Of a stretch of DNA of 64,000 bases, positions 41,501 through 44,500 are shown one piece after another. The stretch is from Siphonodentalium dalli (taxonomy: Eukaryota > Mollusca > Scaphopoda > Gadilida > Siphonodentaliidae), in NCBI GenBank assembly GCA_032622095.1, contig CP136064.1:171872310-171936309 (forward strand), written 5' to 3'. Position numbers and translations under genes: made by a program. The notes beneath the pieces were generated by a model, which made no database searches, was not told where the DNA came from, and saw only the letters and a list, made by a program, of their open reading frames with translations. Every line of letters starts with the position of its first letter. The first letter of the stretch is position 1.

Positions 41501-44500
41501 AGCTGCACTGTGCTGAACCAAAATCTGAATTGATAGAAATAAGTATAAAACTGAGGGTTTCACTAGGTGTTGGGGGAATGGGACCTCTATCTAGCAGCTT
41601 GGGGAAGATCTCAGTCCATGCAACAACTGCAGATATAAAATACTGGTAAATCAGCCTATAACTTAAACCCAAATTCTGAACATATAGATTATTATTAGCC
41701 ATCCCTTAACTAACACTATTTCTGATTGGGCAAAAGCTGTCACATGATAATCTGGCAGAAAGTCATATTGGACTATAGAAAGTCATATTGGACTCAATCA
41801 AGTCCAATATGACTTTTTTATCGGGACTCTGTGACATCACAAATGTAACTCTATTGCCAAATGAATTGGTGAAATTGTGATGCACGTGCAGTGCTGTTCC
41901 AAATCTTTCTGATGATCATTACAGGCTTTTATGGAGAATAAAGTGCCGACAAATACTGCGTGTCTCGTCCAATACTTTTCACAACAACCTGGATTCGTAC
42001 AAGAAAAACACATACTGTACACAACATGATATAATAACTTTATAATATAAGTAGATTAATTCAAGGATTTATAATTTTTATTTTTGACAAACTGAAACGT
42101 TTACATGATCAGTTCATAAAGGGATAGCATCATAGCCACATGCTATATTTCACAACGTAACCAGACAGAAACAAACATGGATTTTAGCAATTTACACTTC
42201 GATATCTTTCAGAATAAGGCAATAACTATCAGCGTATATTTCCTTGAAAACTAATAAGAGTTTCATGATATTGACATAAGTTATAGACTAGAGTATTGAA
42301 AAATTTATCATGATATGACTAAATTAAATTTTTTTAAATGCTCACTGATCTCACATTTATCACCTATAGTGCCCCAACGTCAAATTTAATCGCATGCAGC
42401 AATAAAATTGAGGAAATACTGTGTGTCACTTATGTTCTTAAATTATCTGGGTGTCGCATAAAATTACAAAAACACTAGTTTTATTCAAAGCATGTTGTCT
42501 ACGGTATGTGTTTTTCTTGTACAAGTTCAGGTTGTGGTGAAAAGTCATATTGGACGAGACACGTTCAATATGACTTTTTGCCAGAACCTGGACAAGCACA
42601 AGAAAACACATACTGTACACAACATTGTGACATTTTTTATCCATCTGTATGTTTATCCAAATGACGTCAACCAGAGTCCCGATAATTTTTATAAAACTTG
42701 AATCAAGTCCAATATGACTTTCGGGAGTCCAATATGACTTTTTCCCAGATTATCATGTGAAAGCTTTTGCCCAATCAGAAATAGTGTTAGTTAAGGGATG
42801 GATAATAATATTCTTTATTTGTCCATCGTGAAATTCTAACAGAATAATGAATGTCTATCTTGGCCAACAATATAACCCCATCATATCGTTGTCGGCGTAT
42901 TAAATGTCTCAAACTACCTTGGGTGTCAGAAAACCCTCAATGGCGCGATGTATAAACATTAGCCCTTGTAAAACAAATTTCACTAAGCTCTGATCTGATA
43001 CAATCCTCTGCAGGGGTGCCGGAAGAGGGGGGCAGAGGGGGCAGCTGACCCCCCTACCCTTGACCAAGGGGGGCGAGCGGGGGCAGGACTTGCCCTTTTT
43101 CTGGAGACAGAAAATGCTTTTTGTATGTTTAATCTCATGTTTTTATAGCAAAATGTGACTTTTGGTCCAAATACCACCAATTTCACAAGGAATATTATTT
43201 TTTTGTCAATTTTATCACAAAACGGCCATAAAAACCGACAAATACCTTTAAAATAGGGATTTTTGCCACAATGAATTTATGGTTATTTTCCCGAGTTTGC
43301 GGAGAAAATGCCCTTTTTTGCGGAAAAGTGCCCTTTTATGAGCTAGGAAAAAAGGATCCTAATAGGGACACACTACTCCTCCAGCAGAAACCCTGATAAA
43401 TGTGATTGTATTACCAGCCCTGGGAATTAAGGAAAATTTGCCTAGGCAATATTTTTGCCTTGGTGAAAGAAATTGGCCAAGTCAAAAACAGAATTTAACT
43501 AGGCAATTTTGCAACAATATTGCCATCTCAAATCAACATGATTCAATAATAATCTGGAATACTTAGTTATTTTGGGGAACATTATTTCCAGGCCACTACT
43601 CAACATATATGTACAATTCCACAAATCATCTCCAAAACAAGTGTCCTTATACCTGGTAGCTCGTTAATGGCCCAGTGCCATGGAAACAATTGTAGGACAA
43701 TATATGTAAAGAGTGATTTCAGGAAGTCATTTTGGCTAAAAAGGTTCTATTTCTGATAGACACAAATCAATTTTGGTAACCCAATGAACTTGAATATAAT
43801 TGCCTAGGTCAACTGACTGAGCCTTTGCTTTTACCTAGGCACTGCCTATTGCCTAGGCTAATTCACAGGGTTGTATTACACAACAAAAAGTTGGATGTTT
43901 CCAGCTTGAAGTTAGAGAACTTTTTTTAACATAATTATATAAAACTTAAGAAATTAAAAATCAAATACATATTCTTTTCTATTTTTCTCAAACTTATTAC
44001 AGGTGTCTGTAAGTGATAATAAAATTGTCAACATACCTCCACACAATTTTTGAGTCCAGAGGTTGCAGCATAATGCAGTGCTGTGTTTCCTTTCTAAAGA
44101 AATGGAATTTAGGGATGGAATTTAGTTTAGAATGTAAACAGGGCAGGCTCATTTTTCTTAAATGCTTTGGGCTTTGTTTTATCCATATATTAAATTATGA
44201 ACTTAAAGCATCATTGTCAAACTATTACCACAGAAAATAACAATTTATATTAAATCAGGATTAACTTGGAGTATTTTAAATCCGTTCAGTCATTGGATTC
44301 AGTAGGCAAAGGAAATGTATGAATTCCAAAAGGGAAGAGAAATATGTATATGTATTCTAACAAAGTGAGTATAAGCTGTGAACTGGAGAACTTTAAGCAC
44401 AGGCCCCTGGGGGAAATTACTAAAATACCAATATAGACTATACCAGTGTAAAGGTTCCAATCATCGATTTTGGCTAAAACCAACCACTATATTTTATTGG

